The notes: generated by a model from the sequence alone, not told the origin. Positions 9,490-19,606 are shown, counted from the stretch's first letter. The stretch: 64,000 bases of DNA from Neptuniibacter sp. CAU 1671 (GCF_029222905.1 NZ_JARHUE010000002.1:248001-312000), one strand, 5' to 3'. Program-made: numbers and translations.

Positions 9490-9876
9490 TCAGTGCAGCG
9501 CGTTGGGTCGCGCCAGGGTGAAGGTAGGGATCATGGCGCGAAATTTTTCACCTGCTTCATCACGCATCTGGTAATAGCCCTGCATGCTGCCGACACTGGT
9601 GGTCAGTACCGCGCCGCTGGTGTACTGATAGCTTTGATCCGGCTCAATAATGGGGGTTTCACCCACAACACCTTCGCCTTCAACTTCCTGAACCTGCTGG
9701 TTGCCATCGGTAATGACCCAGCGCCGCCGCAGCAACTGGACTGCAACCGGGTTGTGATTGGTGATGGTGATCTGGTAAGAGAACACAAAACGTTTCCCGG
9801 CTGGATCTGACTGCTGCGCCAGATAAGCCGTTTCGACATTGATTTCGATGTTGTCGCCGTAATCAGGGGTGTTCAT
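9490..9876 (-). CDS. apaG: ApaG protein (DUF525)
   Basis: A 128-residue beta-rich protein of the ApaG family, whose molecular role remains unclear. The C-terminal part MQGYYQMRDEAGEKFRAMIP is the family signature. WVITDGNQQVQEVEGEGVVG holds the glycine-rich loop. It lies 10 bp after rsmA and 21 bp before apaH, its usual neighbours. Confidence 0.95.
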   Translation of the reverse strand: MNTPDYGDNIEINVETAYLAQQSDPAGKRFVFSYQITITNHNPVAVQLLRRRWVITDGNQQVQEVEGEGVVGETPIIEPDQSYQYTSGAVLTTSVGSMQGYYQMRDEAGEKFRAMIPTFTLARPNALH

Positions 9877-9886
9877 AAATAGTCGC

Positions 9887-10690
9887 TTAGGTTGACGAAG
9901 TCAGATAATTACTCAAGCCCACGTAGTCTGCAACCGAGAGTTTCTCCGGCCGAAGGCCCGGATCAATGCCCTGGGCTTCCAGAACTTCCGCAGAGATCAG
10001 TCCTTTGAGGTTATTGCGCAGGGTTTTACGGCGCTGACCAAAGGCGGTGCGGACCAGGTCCTCAAACTGCTTCACGTCGCAGGCGGTGTGAGGCAGAGTT
10101 TTATACGGTGTCAGCCGGATAATGGCTGAATCTACTTTAGGTGCCGGATTAAACGCGCCCGGCGGAACCTGAAACAGTGACTCCACCTGACAGAAATACT
10201 GCGCCATGATGCTCAGACGGCCGTAGTTGTTCTCGCCCGGCCCAGCGGCCATGCGATCAACTACCTCTTTTTGCAGCATAAAGTGCATGTCTTCAATCTG
10301 ATTGGTAAAACTCAGCAGATGGAAGATCAGTTGGGTGGAGATGTTATAAGGCAGGTTACCCACCACCCGCAGGGGTTTTCCCTCGCGGCAAAGGGTCGAA
10401 AAATCAAATTTCATTGCATCCGCTTCATGGATGCGAAATTTATCGCCGTAGGTGAAAAACTTGGTGCGCAGGATTGGTGGCAGATCACGATCAAGCTCAA
10501 CTGCGTCCAGTTCGCCCGCTTCTTCCAGCAGGTGTTCTGTCAGCGCGCCAAGGCCGGGACCGATCTCAACCATGCAGTCCGATGGACGGGGTGAGATGGC
10601 ACGCATGATTCGACGAATAACGCCTGGATCATGCAGGAAATTCTGCCCGAACCGTTTGCGGGCCTTGTGCATTGCGGGTTTTTTACTCAT
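9887..10690 (-). CDS. rsmA: 16S rRNA dimethyladenosine transferase RsmA (KsgA)
   Basis: SAM-dependent enzyme that dimethylates two adjacent adenosines (A1518 and A1519 in E. coli numbering) near the 16S 3' end during 30S maturation. The protein has 267 residues. RFGQNFLHD at the N-terminus, the SAM-binding VEIGPGLGALT near 43 and the catalytic NLPYNIST near 112 are all visible. Only 2 bp separate it from pdxA. The ATG is preceded by AGGTCTGAAC. Confidence 0.97.
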   Translation of the reverse strand: MSKKPAMHKARKRFGQNFLHDPGVIRRIMRAISPRPSDCMVEIGPGLGALTEHLLEEAGELDAVELDRDLPPILRTKFFTYGDKFRIHEADAMKFDFSTLCREGKPLRVVGNLPYNISTQLIFHLLSFTNQIEDMHFMLQKEVVDRMAAGPGENNYGRLSIMAQYFCQVESLFQVPPGAFNPAPKVDSAIIRLTPYKTLPHTACDVKQFEDLVRTAFGQRRKTLRNNLKGLISAEVLEAQGIDPGLRPEKLSVADYVGLSNYLTSST

Positions 10691-10692
10691 GT

Positions 10693-11694
10693 TCAGACCT
10701 GTAAGGCGCGGTGTTGGGCCATTAGGCCAGCATATTCAATTGCAGTCAGCAAACTGCCCATGTCCGCCTGCCCTGTGCCCGCGAGATCCAGTGCGGTACC
10801 GTGATCAACGGAGGTGCGGATAATCGGCATGCCTAATGTGATATTGGCGGCACGACCGAATCCCTGAAATTTTAACACGGGTAAGCCTTGGTCATGGTAC
10901 ATGGCCAGTACGGCATCCGCCTTGTCCAGATGTTTTGGCGTAAACAATGTATCGGCAGGCAGGGGGCCCGTCAGATGAATGCCTTTACTGCGCAGGGCAT
11001 CAAGGGTTGGCTCAATGATCTCAAGCTCTTCGCGTCCCAGATGACCACCTTCTCCGGCGTGCGGGTTTAAACCGGCTACCAGAATGTGTGGTGTTTGCAG
11101 GCCGAAACTCTGTTTCAGGTCCCGGTCGAGAACTTCAATGATCTCTGTCAGCAGTGTCGGTGTGATCGCCTCTGCTACCTCTTTCAGGGGCAGGTGGGTG
11201 GTGACCAGTGCCACACGCAGCTCGGTGGTGGCCAGCATCATCACGACTTTTTTGCTCTGGGTGAGTTGCTCAAGAAATTCGGTATGACCGGTGAAGGCAA
11301 AACCCGCATCATTGATGACGCCCTTGTGGACCGGAGCGGTGATCATGGCATCAAACTCTTGACTCAGGCAGCCTTCAGTCGCACGGGTCAATGTCTCCAG
11401 CACATAAGCTGCATTTGCGGTATCCAGTTTGCCTGGCCGGGCCGGAACCTGAAGTTTAACTGGGCAGACAGTCAGAGTGCCGGGCGCGGTGGGCTGTGGT
11501 TTCTGCTCAGCACAATAGTGTTTGAGTTGCAGGGGTAACCTCAGCTCATGTGCCCGCTCTGTCAGCAGATCGGGGTCTGCTACCACAATCAGTTCCTGCG
11601 CATGGCCCTGTTGTGCGATCTGTACGCAAAGGTCAGGGCCGATGCCTGCGGGTTCTCCGGCTGTGATCGCCAGGCGACGGGGTGACACAGACAC
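10693..11694 (-). CDS. pdxA: 4-hydroxythreonine-4-phosphate dehydrogenase PdxA
   Basis: Oxidises 4-phosphohydroxy-L-threonine in the DXP-dependent route to pyridoxal phosphate. A GTG at 11694, directly after the surA stop, gives 333 residues starting [21 protein letters not shown] second GTG at 11688 has a better-spaced AAGG and is nearly as likely. The metal-binding [11 protein letters not shown] lies near residue 260, and GHTEFLEQ is the other conserved element. The ATG at 11736 would sit inside surA and is unlikely. Confidence 0.95.
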   Translation of the reverse strand: MSVSPRRLAITAGEPAGIGPDLCVQIAQQGHAQELIVVADPDLLTERAHELRLPLQLKHYCAEQKPQPTAPGTLTVCPVKLQVPARPGKLDTANAAYVLETLTRATEGCLSQEFDAMITAPVHKGVINDAGFAFTGHTEFLEQLTQSKKVVMMLATTELRVALVTTHLPLKEVAEAITPTLLTEIIEVLDRDLKQSFGLQTPHILVAGLNPHAGEGGHLGREELEIIEPTLDALRSKGIHLTGPLPADTLFTPKHLDKADAVLAMYHDQGLPVLKFQGFGRAANITLGMPIIRTSVDHGTALDLAGTGQADMGSLLTAIEYAGLMAQHRALQV

Positions 11695-11695
11695 C

Positions 11696-12985
11696 TTACT
11701 CTTTGATGTCAATGTAGGCCTGAGAGCGAAGCTCACGCAGCCAGTTAGTCAGCTCTTCATCAAACTTACGTTTGGCAATGATTGAGCGGGCCTGGTTTTC
11801 CTGCATCTCTTCGCCCATGTCGACGGTACGGCGCTCTTCGACTTCTAGAATATGCCAGCCAAAACGAGACTCGAACGGTTCAGAAACGCCCTTAACCGGG
11901 GTGTTGTTCATTACCTGCTCGAATTCAGGCACCATCTGGCCGTTCTGGGTCCAGCCCAGTGAACCGCCTTCTGAGCCACTGCCTGGGTCATCACTGTAAT
12001 CCTTGGCCAGCGTGGCGAAGGACTCACCCTGCAGTACGCGGCGGTAGAGATTCTGAATCTCGCGCTCGGTTTGCTGTTCTGTGCGGATTTCGCTCGGCTT
12101 CAGCAGGATATGGCGAACTTTGGTCTGTTCAACCAGTTGTACGGCACCGCCTTTTTTGTCACGCACCTGAAACAGGTGGAAACCACTTGGGGCGCGGATC
12201 GGTTTACTGATCTGCCCCGGTTCCAGTGCACGGATGGCGTCTCCCAGTTCTGCCGGCAGTTCGCTGGCGGCGCGCCAGCCCAGATCTCCGCCCTGCAGCG
12301 CGTTCTGGGCGTCGGACTGGGCAATCGCCAGTTCATTAAATGAGGCGCCGTCCTGCAGCTCTTGGTAAATCTTTAGTGCTTTGGCTTTAGCCGCTTTGAT
12401 CATTTCCGGTGCTGCCCGGGCGGGAATGCTGATCAGGATATGGCTCAGCAGATACTGGGCGGCGGTATTCTCCTGACCGGTTTCTGACGCCAGGAAGTTT
12501 TTGACCTCCTGATCGGACACCCGGATCCGGCGGTTGACCACGTTCTGCTGAACATTTCGAATCAGCATTTCGTTTTTGATCTGTTCGCGAACGGCTTGGT
12601 AGTCACGGCCTTCTGCAATCAACGCATCACGGAACTGATCCAGTGTCATTTTATTCTGAGCGGCAATATTACCCAGAGCAGCATTTAACTGACTGTCTGA
12701 AATGCGGATGCCTCGAACGATCGCGACCTGACGCTGCAGGTTTTCCACGATCAGGCGCTCAAGTACCTGGCTGCGCATAATCTCGTCTGAAGGCAAACGT
12801 GTATTGCGTGCTGCGAGCTGTTCTTTGACGATCTGAATGCGTTCTTCGAGTTCGCTCTGCAAAATTACGTCTTCATTAACAACGGCGACCACCTGATCCA
12901 GGGGTTCGACAGCCGCAGACGCAAGTGGTGGCATCTGCAGGAGAATGGTGCAGGCAACAATCAGTTGCAGGAGCTTAGTTATCAT
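11696..12985 (-). CDS. surA: Periplasmic chaperone and peptidyl-prolyl isomerase SurA
   Basis: Chaperones outer-membrane proteins, including LptD, across the periplasm. The ATG at 12985 gives 429 residues, as in E. coli (428), with a signal peptide of about 24 residues ending ASAA. After the SurA N-domain there are two parvulin domains, starting near [12 protein letters not shown] and near [11 protein letters not shown], then a C-terminal helix. The start overlaps the lptD stop by 11 bp, which suggests translational coupling. Confidence 0.97.
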   Translation of the reverse strand: MITKLLQLIVACTILLQMPPLASAAVEPLDQVVAVVNEDVILQSELEERIQIVKEQLAARNTRLPSDEIMRSQVLERLIVENLQRQVAIVRGIRISDSQLNAALGNIAAQNKMTLDQFRDALIAEGRDYQAVREQIKNEMLIRNVQQNVVNRRIRVSDQEVKNFLASETGQENTAAQYLLSHILISIPARAAPEMIKAAKAKALKIYQELQDGASFNELAIAQSDAQNALQGGDLGWRAASELPAELGDAIRALEPGQISKPIRAPSGFHLFQVRDKKGGAVQLVEQTKVRHILLKPSEIRTEQQTEREIQNLYRRVLQGESFATLAKDYSDDPGSGSEGGSLGWTQNGQMVPEFEQVMNNTPVKGVSEPFESRFGWHILEVEERRTVDMGEEMQENQARSIIAKRKFDEELTNWLRELRSQAYIDIKE

Positions 12986-15650
12986 TGTGCTCTTCACGTT
13001 CTTCGTATCCGATGATGTCTTCCAGGAAACCGTTGCTGCCACTGCCCAGTGCACCAAGGCCCTTCAATGTGAGGGTCAGGAATGCGCCAGAGTCATAGAT
13101 GTCTTCATCATCCAGCCAGCGTCGACCGGCCAGGCTGAGTTTCCAGCAGCAACTTTCATATTCAAGACCCAAAACCGCTTCCAGTAGTTCATTGTTCTGC
13201 ATGTCCTGCAACCAACGACCGAAGCTGGTCCACTGGCTGGCCAGTGGCAAGATGAAGGACAGGTCCGCCTGTTCGCGAACATCGTCTTCAAACCGGTAGC
13301 TCAGGTCGATACGCTGGTTCAGGTCGCGATTGTAGCGCAAGCGTACATTGGATTCGGTGTTTTTAAAATCGCTCTGATCCAGAATGGCATCCAGGCTCAT
13401 CCGCCAGTTCTGACTCAGCTGCCAGCCCAGATAGGTTGCCAGATCGCTCTGGCTGCGGGTAGGGTCTTCATTTGAGGAGAGCGGCGTGACTTCCCGGTCA
13501 GCAAAATAAAACGCCTGACCTACACCTACCGAGAACAGCTCAGCACCTTCGGCAGAGATCACTCGGCTGCCCAGGCCAATAGAGGCCTGCTGTGCGTCAC
13601 CGATGCGGTCACGGCCGCTGAAACGGTTATAACGGAACAGTCGGCTGTAGCTGAAATCCATCAGTGATGTGTCGAACAGAGGGATATCGCTCTGGTCTTC
13701 TTCGGAGACATGCAACAGGAAAAGGCGTGGCTCCAGTGTCTGAATGCCGCCGTTTTTCAGGTCACGTTCAAAGAACAGGCCGCTGTCGATACTGGCGATG
13801 GGTGCCGTGATGGTCGGATTTTCATCGCGTCCCGCCACCTGATCATCCAGACTGTAGCTGCTGGTCCACAGTTTCAGTTCCGGTTTTATATAGGCCCAGG
13901 GGCGGCGCCATTCATAGCTGATACTCGGCATCAGGTATCGACGGTCGCCGGTAACACGCGCGAAGCCGGTCAGGTCCGCTGTGTCACGCTGAAAACTGAC
14001 ATACTCGGCGTTATAACCCACAGACGTTTCGTCATTCAGGTCAAAGTTACCGTTGAGTAACAGCTGCGGCAGTTTTTCATAGGGGGAGGTCACATCGTCG
14101 CGAATGGTCTGGTACTCATGCACCCGCGCCGTGAAATCCCAGTTATCTGCGCGGTAAGCAAGGTCTGCCCGCTGATCGAGGTGAGTATCACGCTGAACTT
14201 CAAGACTGGTATCCAGATCCTTGAAGAAATCGTTATCGCTGACGGAGGTATAATCCACCAGACTGCGCCAGCCTGCGAAAGGTGTGCCCTCATGGTTAAC
14301 ACCCAACAACCAGCGTTGTTCGCCCAGTTCGTCATCATCCAGGAAGCTGGTGCTCAGGGTGTTGTGCGACCAGCGATTCATATAACGGAATTCGTTTTCC
14401 AGCATCAGGCCGCGCTCGGTGATCAGACGCGGTGTGAGGGTATCGTCCATATTCGGCGCGATGTTGAAATAGTAGGGCACAGCCAGTTCCAGGCCGTTGT
14501 CCTTGCCATAGCTCATCGATGGATAGAGGAAACCACTCTTGCGTCGGTCATCAATCGGGAAAGACAGATAAGGGCTGTAGAAAATTGGCACCCCGCCAAC
14601 ACGCAGCACGGCATCACGGGCGACACCAAAACCTTCAGCCTGATCAATCATGATGCTGTCTGCATTGAGCATCCAGGCTTCACTGTAGGGTGGGCAGTAG
14701 GTGTAGCTGCCAGACTCAAAGCGGATACGACCATCTTCGAGGTAGAAAATACGTTCAGCCTGACCGCGCAGTTTTTCTGTATGCAGCAGATATTCAGTGT
14801 CGGTGAAGGTGCCTTCACGGGTCAGGTTATCGATCTGAGCAGTGTTAGCGAGTACCAGCATGCCGGGTTCACGGAAACGGACATCACCCTCAAACCGGGT
14901 CTTGTTGGTGACCTGATCCAGCTCGGCATAGTTGGCTGTAATACGTTTGCGCCCCTGGCGCATGTTGACGCCACCTTCCAGGCGGGTCAGGCCACCCAAT
15001 TCTGTGCTGGAACGGGCGGCATCCACGTAAAGTGGTGGTTTCGGCAGATCTTCGTCGCCCTGCAACGGGAAGGTGGGTTCAACGTACTGCCCCGGACACA
15101 TTTGTCCGGCGGGGTTGCTGTAGTAGACCCAGTCCAGACGGCTGTAGGGGTTGTCTTTAATAAATTGAACCGGTGCAGTTGCCAGGGTTGGCTGCTTGTT
15201 AACCGATGTGACCAGCTCGTAGACCGGTTCGCGATCACATAACCAACGGCCATCATCTGTGGCCTGACAGTTCCACTCGTCATCAATTTTTTTGCCACGC
15301 GCGATCTGTGCAGTGGCTGCCACGGGCTCATTTACCGGCTGAGTGGGTTCAGGTTTGGCCGGTTTGACGACACTCTCCAGTTGCTGAGGCGCAGCGGGTG
15401 AGGCCGGTTCGATGCTGATCGCTTCGGCTTTTGTGTCTGCAACGGGTTGAGTGGCTTCAGCAGGCTGTGATTCAGCCTCTTTGACCAGAGCCTCATTGAC
15501 ATCACAGTCCCATTCGCCCTGACTGTTCTGACTACAGCTCCAGGCCATACCCTGATCGGGTTGGGCGAAAACCTGAGGGCTGTAGTGACTCAACAGAGCG
15601 GCACTGATTGCCAATGTAAGTGTATGGGTGGATCGTTTTGCAAAGGGCAT
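12975..15650 (-). CDS. lptD: LPS assembly outer-membrane protein LptD
   Basis: Beta-barrel that inserts lipopolysaccharide into the outer leaflet together with LptE. The 891 residues begin with a signal peptide ending QVFA. The OstA/LptA-like jellyroll follows from about residue 215, then a long aromatic-rich barrel (LptD C-domain). The N-terminal extension carries two copies of a short Trp/Cys motif: AWSCSQNSQGEWDCD near 36 and EWNCQATDDGRWLCDRE near 124. Such an extension is typical of Pseudomonas-type LptD and longer than the E. coli protein (784 residues). Confidence 0.97.
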   Translation of the reverse strand: MPFAKRSTHTLTLAISAALLSHYSPQVFAQPDQGMAWSCSQNSQGEWDCDVNEALVKEAESQPAEATQPVADTKAEAISIEPASPAAPQQLESVVKPAKPEPTQPVNEPVAATAQIARGKKIDDEWNCQATDDGRWLCDREPVYELVTSVNKQPTLATAPVQFIKDNPYSRLDWVYYSNPAGQMCPGQYVEPTFPLQGDEDLPKPPLYVDAARSSTELGGLTRLEGGVNMRQGRKRITANYAELDQVTNKTRFEGDVRFREPGMLVLANTAQIDNLTREGTFTDTEYLLHTEKLRGQAERIFYLEDGRIRFESGSYTYCPPYSEAWMLNADSIMIDQAEGFGVARDAVLRVGGVPIFYSPYLSFPIDDRRKSGFLYPSMSYGKDNGLELAVPYYFNIAPNMDDTLTPRLITERGLMLENEFRYMNRWSHNTLSTSFLDDDELGEQRWLLGVNHEGTPFAGWRSLVDYTSVSDNDFFKDLDTSLEVQRDTHLDQRADLAYRADNWDFTARVHEYQTIRDDVTSPYEKLPQLLLNGNFDLNDETSVGYNAEYVSFQRDTADLTGFARVTGDRRYLMPSISYEWRRPWAYIKPELKLWTSSYSLDDQVAGRDENPTITAPIASIDSGLFFERDLKNGGIQTLEPRLFLLHVSEEDQSDIPLFDTSLMDFSYSRLFRYNRFSGRDRIGDAQQASIGLGSRVISAEGAELFSVGVGQAFYFADREVTPLSSNEDPTRSQSDLATYLGWQLSQNWRMSLDAILDQSDFKNTESNVRLRYNRDLNQRIDLSYRFEDDVREQADLSFILPLASQWTSFGRWLQDMQNNELLEAVLGLEYESCCWKLSLAGRRWLDDEDIYDSGAFLTLTLKGLGALGSGSNGFLEDIIGYEEREEHNDN

Positions 15651-15716
15651 GAAAAAACTCAGTCCATTTCAGACGATTGCCGCTCAGGCCGGTTTTGTGC
15701 CGAACCCCTCTCGAGT

Positions 15717-15745
15717 ACTATACGGGACAGTGCCACGGAGCAACA
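15717..15745 (-). promoter_or_regulatory. Candidate promoter of the lptD operon
   Basis: On the minus strand, TGTTGC (15740-15745) is followed by 17 bp and TATAGT (15717-15722), about 70 bp before the lptD ATG. The -10 is good and the -35 weak. I do not see a convincing sigma-E site here, although lptD is sigma-E controlled in E. coli. Confidence 0.3.
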
Positions 15746-15862
15746 GCCTGTTTAATAACCACCAACAGAGCATCCATGGCGATAGCTCACCGTATTTCCA
15801 GAGCTTCCAAAGCGGAGAATGATAAAACATTCTTGAAAGCAAGTGCTAGAGGATATAGCTGA

Positions 15863-16915
15863 ATGGATCAGCGTTTTGAACAACTTAAAGCCTGGTTGAC
15901 AGAAGTGTTGCCGCAGCAGCCGGGTTTTTCTGCAGTCTCATGGGATGTTGTGCCGGTTTCCGGTGATGCGAGCTTTCGACGCTATTTTCGCGCCTTGTCG
16001 AATGGCTGCAGCTGGATTGCCGTGGATGCACCACCCGAAAAAGAGGACAGCAGACCGTTTGTGGCCGTGGCTCAGGCTCTGGCTCAACATGAGGTTGCTG
16101 TGCCCGAAATACACGCTACCGATCTGGATCAGGGTTTTATGTTGCTCAGTGATCTGGGCGATGATCTGTATCTGGGGCATTTAACGCAGCATTCGGTTGA
16201 TGCGCTCTACCAGCAGGCATTGCAGAGTTTGTTGTTGATTCAGGCGTGTCCCGGTCTGCTGCAGGGGGAACTGCCACCCTATGACGCGGCACTGCTGAAT
16301 CGGGAGATGGAACTGTTCAGAGAGTGGTTCTTGCCGGGGCTGTTGGGGCTGGAGCTTTCTGATACAGAAAATACGATGCTGGACGCACTGTTTGTAACGC
16401 TGACAGAGGCCGCTCTGCAGCAGCCACAGGTGTTTGTCCACCGGGATTATCACTCCCGAAATCTGATGTATCGTCCTGAACAGGCGCCGGGGGTGATTGA
16501 CTTCCAGGATGCTGTGTTTGGTCCGGTTACCTATGATCTGGTGTCACTGTTGCGCGATTGTTATGTGGCCTGGCCGCATGAACAGGTTTATGGCTGGGTT
16601 GAGGATTTTCGGCAAAGGATTCTGGCGCATGGCCAGCCTGTTGCGGATGCATTTGAGTTCAGACGCTGGTTCGATCTGATGGGTGCTCAGCGTCACCTTA
16701 AGGTATTGGGTATCTTTGCCCGCCTGAAACTGCGCGATGGTAAATCCGGCTATCTGGCGGATATCCCACGCACGCTGTTTTATCTGTTGCATGAGTTATC
16801 AGTAGAACCGGCATTACAGGACGTGACAGCATGGCTGCATCAGGTAGTGATCCCCGCCATGCAGCGCAGCGGTATCTGGCCGGCCGAAGAGCTGGAACGG
16901 TGGCTGGTCGCATGA
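15863..16915 (+). CDS. amgK: N-acetylmuramate/N-acetylglucosamine anomeric kinase AmgK
   Basis: Cytoplasmic sugar kinase that phosphorylates recycled MurNAc (and GlcNAc) at the anomeric carbon, feeding MurU. The 350-residue protein has the aminoglycoside-phosphotransferase fold. The Brenner motif VHRDYHSRNLMY lies near residue 193, and the metal-binding VIDFQDAVFGPVTYDL near 212. It is divergent from lptD and overlaps murU by 4 bp (ATGA), the same order as in Pseudomonas. The substrate assignment rests on that context. Confidence 0.92.
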   Translation: MDQRFEQLKAWLTEVLPQQPGFSAVSWDVVPVSGDASFRRYFRALSNGCSWIAVDAPPEKEDSRPFVAVAQALAQHEVAVPEIHATDLDQGFMLLSDLGDDLYLGHLTQHSVDALYQQALQSLLLIQACPGLLQGELPPYDAALLNREMELFREWFLPGLLGLELSDTENTMLDALFVTLTEAALQQPQVFVHRDYHSRNLMYRPEQAPGVIDFQDAVFGPVTYDLVSLLRDCYVAWPHEQVYGWVEDFRQRILAHGQPVADAFEFRRWFDLMGAQRHLKVLGIFARLKLRDGKSGYLADIPRTLFYLLHELSVEPALQDVTAWLHQVVIPAMQRSGIWPAEELERWLVA

Positions 16916-17604
16916 GAGCAATGATTTTAGCGGCCGGTTTGGGTACCCGCATGCGCCCCCTGACCTTGACGACACCCAAGCCGCTGTTACCGGTAAATGA
17001 TCAGCCTCTGATCTATTACCATATTCAGCGCTTGCGTGATGCGGGGGTGACAGAGCTGGTGATTAATCACGCCTGGTTAGGTGAGCAGATTGAAACTGCT
17101 CTGGGCAATGGCGATGAACTGGGTGTTACGATCCGTTATTCAGCCGAAGCTGAACCTCTGGAAACAGCGGGTGGCATCAAAAAAGCGCTGCCGTTACTGG
17201 TGGAAGGCGATGAACCCTTCCTGGTCGTGAATGGCGATGTGTTCAGTAATTACCCTTTCAGTCAGCTGCTGGATTTTGATCTGTCTGATGATCTTGCGCA
17301 TCTGATCTTGGTGGATAATCCGGAGCACAACACCAAGGGGGATTTCTGCCTGCAGGATAATCGTATTGTGGCCTCGGGTGAGTGTGCTCTGACCTTCAGT
17401 GGTATTAGTTGTCTCTCGCCGCGGTTGTTTGATGGCGTAGTGACGGGGCAACCGGCAGCGCTCGCGCCCCTGTTGCGTGATGCGATCAGCCAGGGTCGTG
17501 TCAGTGGTGAATATTTTTCAGGTTTCTGGGCGGATATCGGCACCCCTCAGCGACTGACCGAAATCGATCATGCCGTGCGGGAGGGAGCCATCAGTGGCCT
17601 TTGA
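16912..17604 (+). CDS. murU: N-acetylmuramate-1-phosphate uridylyltransferase MurU
   Basis: Makes UDP-MurNAc from MurNAc-1-phosphate and UTP, closing the cell-wall recycling shortcut that bypasses MurA and hence fosfomycin. The ATG at 16912 gives 230 residues. The nucleotidyltransferase signature AAGLGTRMRPLT at residue 7 is followed by the catalytic TPKPLLPV, and the metal-binding VNGDVFSN sits near 105. Start overlaps amgK by 4 bp; the frame extends further upstream only inside amgK. Confidence 0.94.
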   Translation: MRAMILAAGLGTRMRPLTLTTPKPLLPVNDQPLIYYHIQRLRDAGVTELVINHAWLGEQIETALGNGDELGVTIRYSAEAEPLETAGGIKKALPLLVEGDEPFLVVNGDVFSNYPFSQLLDFDLSDDLAHLILVDNPEHNTKGDFCLQDNRIVASGECALTFSGISCLSPRLFDGVVTGQPAALAPLLRDAISQGRVSGEYFSGFWADIGTPQRLTEIDHAVREGAISGL

Positions 17605-18415
17605 TCCTCAACAGGCGGGTGCTCAGGTAGCAACGGCCTATCAGCGTCATACGGGTGCCATTTTGATTGGTGCTTTGATTGGTTTGTTCAGTGGTGGTTT
17701 TGTAGGTCTGCTGCTGGGTGGTTTTGTGGGCTATATGATCAGCCGTGCCCTGAAAGGTGCCATCAGCAAAGTGAATCCGCAGATGCTGTTTTTTAAGGCA
17801 ACTTTCAGTCTGATGGGGCGGATTGCAAAGTCGGATGGGCGTGTCACTGAAGATGAGATTCAGTTTGCCCGTGCGGTCATGGCTCAGATGCGGCTGGATG
17901 AGCTGCGGCGCAAAGAAGCCATTGAGCACTTTACCCGTGGCAAAGATGAGGACTTTGATCTGGAAGCTGAGTTGCGCCCGTTAGCAATTCTGCTGCGTCA
18001 CCGCCCCAACGTAAAACTGATGTTTGTTGAGATTCAGCTGCAGGCAGCTATGGCCGACGGTGAAATCAGTGCGGCAGAACGTCAGGTGCTTGAGCGTATG
18101 TTTCGTGCCCTTGAGTTGGGGAATGTCAATGTTGAAGAGATTCTGGCCCGGGTGAAGGCACAGCGGGACTTCTACCGTCATGGTCAGTCCGGCGTAGATC
18201 CGCAGACGCTATTGAAAGATGCCTATGCTGTGCTGGGTGTAGCACCGGATGCGTCTGATGCAGAAGTGAAAAAAGCCTATCGTCGGCAGATGAGTCAGCA
18301 TCATCCTGACAAGCTGGTATCACGTGGCCTGCCCGAAGAGATGCAGGAACTGGCCAAGGAAAAATCTCAGGAGATTCAGGCTGCCTACGAGCGTATTAAG
18401 AGTTCACGGCGGTAG
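17594..18415 (+). CDS. djlA: Co-chaperone DjlA (membrane-anchored J-domain protein)
   Basis: Stimulates DnaK ATPase at the inner membrane. A GTG at 17594 with GGGAGGG 9 bp upstream gives 273 residues. One Gly-rich N-terminal membrane segment lies at about residues 20-50 (GALIGLFSGGFVGLLLGG). A TerB-like helical domain runs from about 65 to 185, and a C-terminal J-domain holds the invariant HPD in QHHPDKL near 238. It overlaps the murU end by 11 bp and the convergent DUF3530 gene by 20 bp. Confidence 0.93.
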   Translation: MAFDPQQAGAQVATAYQRHTGAILIGALIGLFSGGFVGLLLGGFVGYMISRALKGAISKVNPQMLFFKATFSLMGRIAKSDGRVTEDEIQFARAVMAQMRLDELRRKEAIEHFTRGKDEDFDLEAELRPLAILLRHRPNVKLMFVEIQLQAAMADGEISAAERQVLERMFRALELGNVNVEEILARVKAQRDFYRHGQSGVDPQTLLKDAYAVLGVAPDASDAEVKKAYRRQMSQHHPDKLVSRGLPEEMQELAKEKSQEIQAAYERIKSSRR

Positions 18416-19448
18416 CCCCAGGGGGCGTCTGTTTTTTCTTGGTGGGTGCTGTGGGTGCGGGTTTGGGGGCCTGAAGTTTTTCGGGTTGAACAATCCAGCG
18501 CTCTATTGCGCCGCGCAGGTGTTTCAGTAACCGTGGGTCACTGGCTTCAGTGCTGACAAAAGCAGGGAGTTCCCGTTGGTGGTAGTTGCTTAACCCCTCC
18601 CGTTTTGCCGTGACAGCGCGTTGTGCGGGTGTGGCAAGCGCGTAAGGTGCCAGTAATGTAGTCGGGTGAAACAGATCGATGACTGTGGTCTTTACCCTGG
18701 GCAGCTGTTGCAGCAGGCCTGGCAAGTCAGGCACTGAAGACTGCTCGACATCCAGCAAAATTAAACGCAGGTCAAACCCTTCCTGAAACTGGATCACGCC
18801 ATCGACGGCGGTTTGTCCACTTTTGCCAATGCCTACCACCAGTATACGACTGTCATCCAGCGATTTAAGGTGATTCAGCGCGGCGGTCATTAAATCCCGC
18901 GTCTGCTTCAGGTAAGCCTCGGCTTGGTTCTCTTCAGTGGTGGTGCTTGGCTCGCTGGGTTCTGTTGCGACGGACTCAGTCGCGCCGCTGGCACTGGTTT
19001 CGGCGCCGGAACCGAGCGCCGTAAGCACGGGCAGCGTACGTTTGGGTAACTTCGCTGCGGGTGGGATTGGCAGATAGATGGCCAACGTATTCCAGCCCTG
19101 CTGTGCCAGGCCTTCCCGCAGGGTGCGGGTGTGCTCCGGCCAGTCCGGATGGGTGGACTGATCGGGCAGGATCAGCACAGAGCCCAGCGGTTTTTTCTGC
19201 TCAGCCCGGTGCAGAAAACCGATCAGCCCGCCACTGGGTGTGTCCAGCTGCAGCAGTTCGTTGCCGGGCAGTCGGGTTTCTAAGAGTAATTGCTTTAATG
19301 CAGCCTCTGGATCTGGTTGAGTTCGCTCAGGGATCTCGGCTGTCGACGCCGCAGCACCGCTGGCCGTCTCGGCGGCATGCATCGGGGTGCTTAAAACCAG
19401 CGTAATTAGCAGCGTGCAACAGGCCAGCAGATTTGAGCGCAAGGGCAT
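18396..19448 (-). CDS. DUF3530 family protein, exported, alpha/beta-hydrolase-like
   Basis: A 350-residue protein with a signal peptide (MPLRSNLLACCTLLITLVLS, cleavage near MHAA). It resembles DUF3530: LGSVLILPDQSTHPDW near 88 and LREGLAQQGWNTLAIYLP near 110 look like the early strands of an alpha/beta-hydrolase. The family VVGIGKSG element near 202 replaces a classical GxSxG nucleophile elbow, so enzymatic activity is uncertain. A low-complexity Ser/Thr/Glu linker lies at about 145-170. It converges with djlA, overlapping it by 20 bp. Confidence 0.75.
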   Translation of the reverse strand: MPLRSNLLACCTLLITLVLSTPMHAAETASGAAASTAEIPERTQPDPEAALKQLLLETRLPGNELLQLDTPSGGLIGFLHRAEQKKPLGSVLILPDQSTHPDWPEHTRTLREGLAQQGWNTLAIYLPIPPAAKLPKRTLPVLTALGSGAETSASGATESVATEPSEPSTTTEENQAEAYLKQTRDLMTAALNHLKSLDDSRILVVGIGKSGQTAVDGVIQFQEGFDLRLILLDVEQSSVPDLPGLLQQLPRVKTTVIDLFHPTTLLAPYALATPAQRAVTAKREGLSNYHQRELPAFVSTEASDPRLLKHLRGAIERWIVQPEKLQAPKPAPTAPTKKKQTPPGATAVNS

Positions 19449-19606
19449 AGGTTGTTTTCCGGTCCGAATAATTGTTTCAGATTATCCGCATCACAGGGTC
19501 AACAGCAACCGCCTTGGCTATATACCGGGGCTGTTGCTTTTATGGCAGATAGTTTTTCTGCGAGCTGTTAAAATGGCCGCCTGTTTAACCAGCGGATCGT
19601 AAGCGG

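Noticed and set aside
19500-19536. CAACAGC/GCTGTTG hairpin followed by CTTTTA as a terminator
   Set aside because: Long 23-nt loop, weak T-run and no plus-strand gene upstream.
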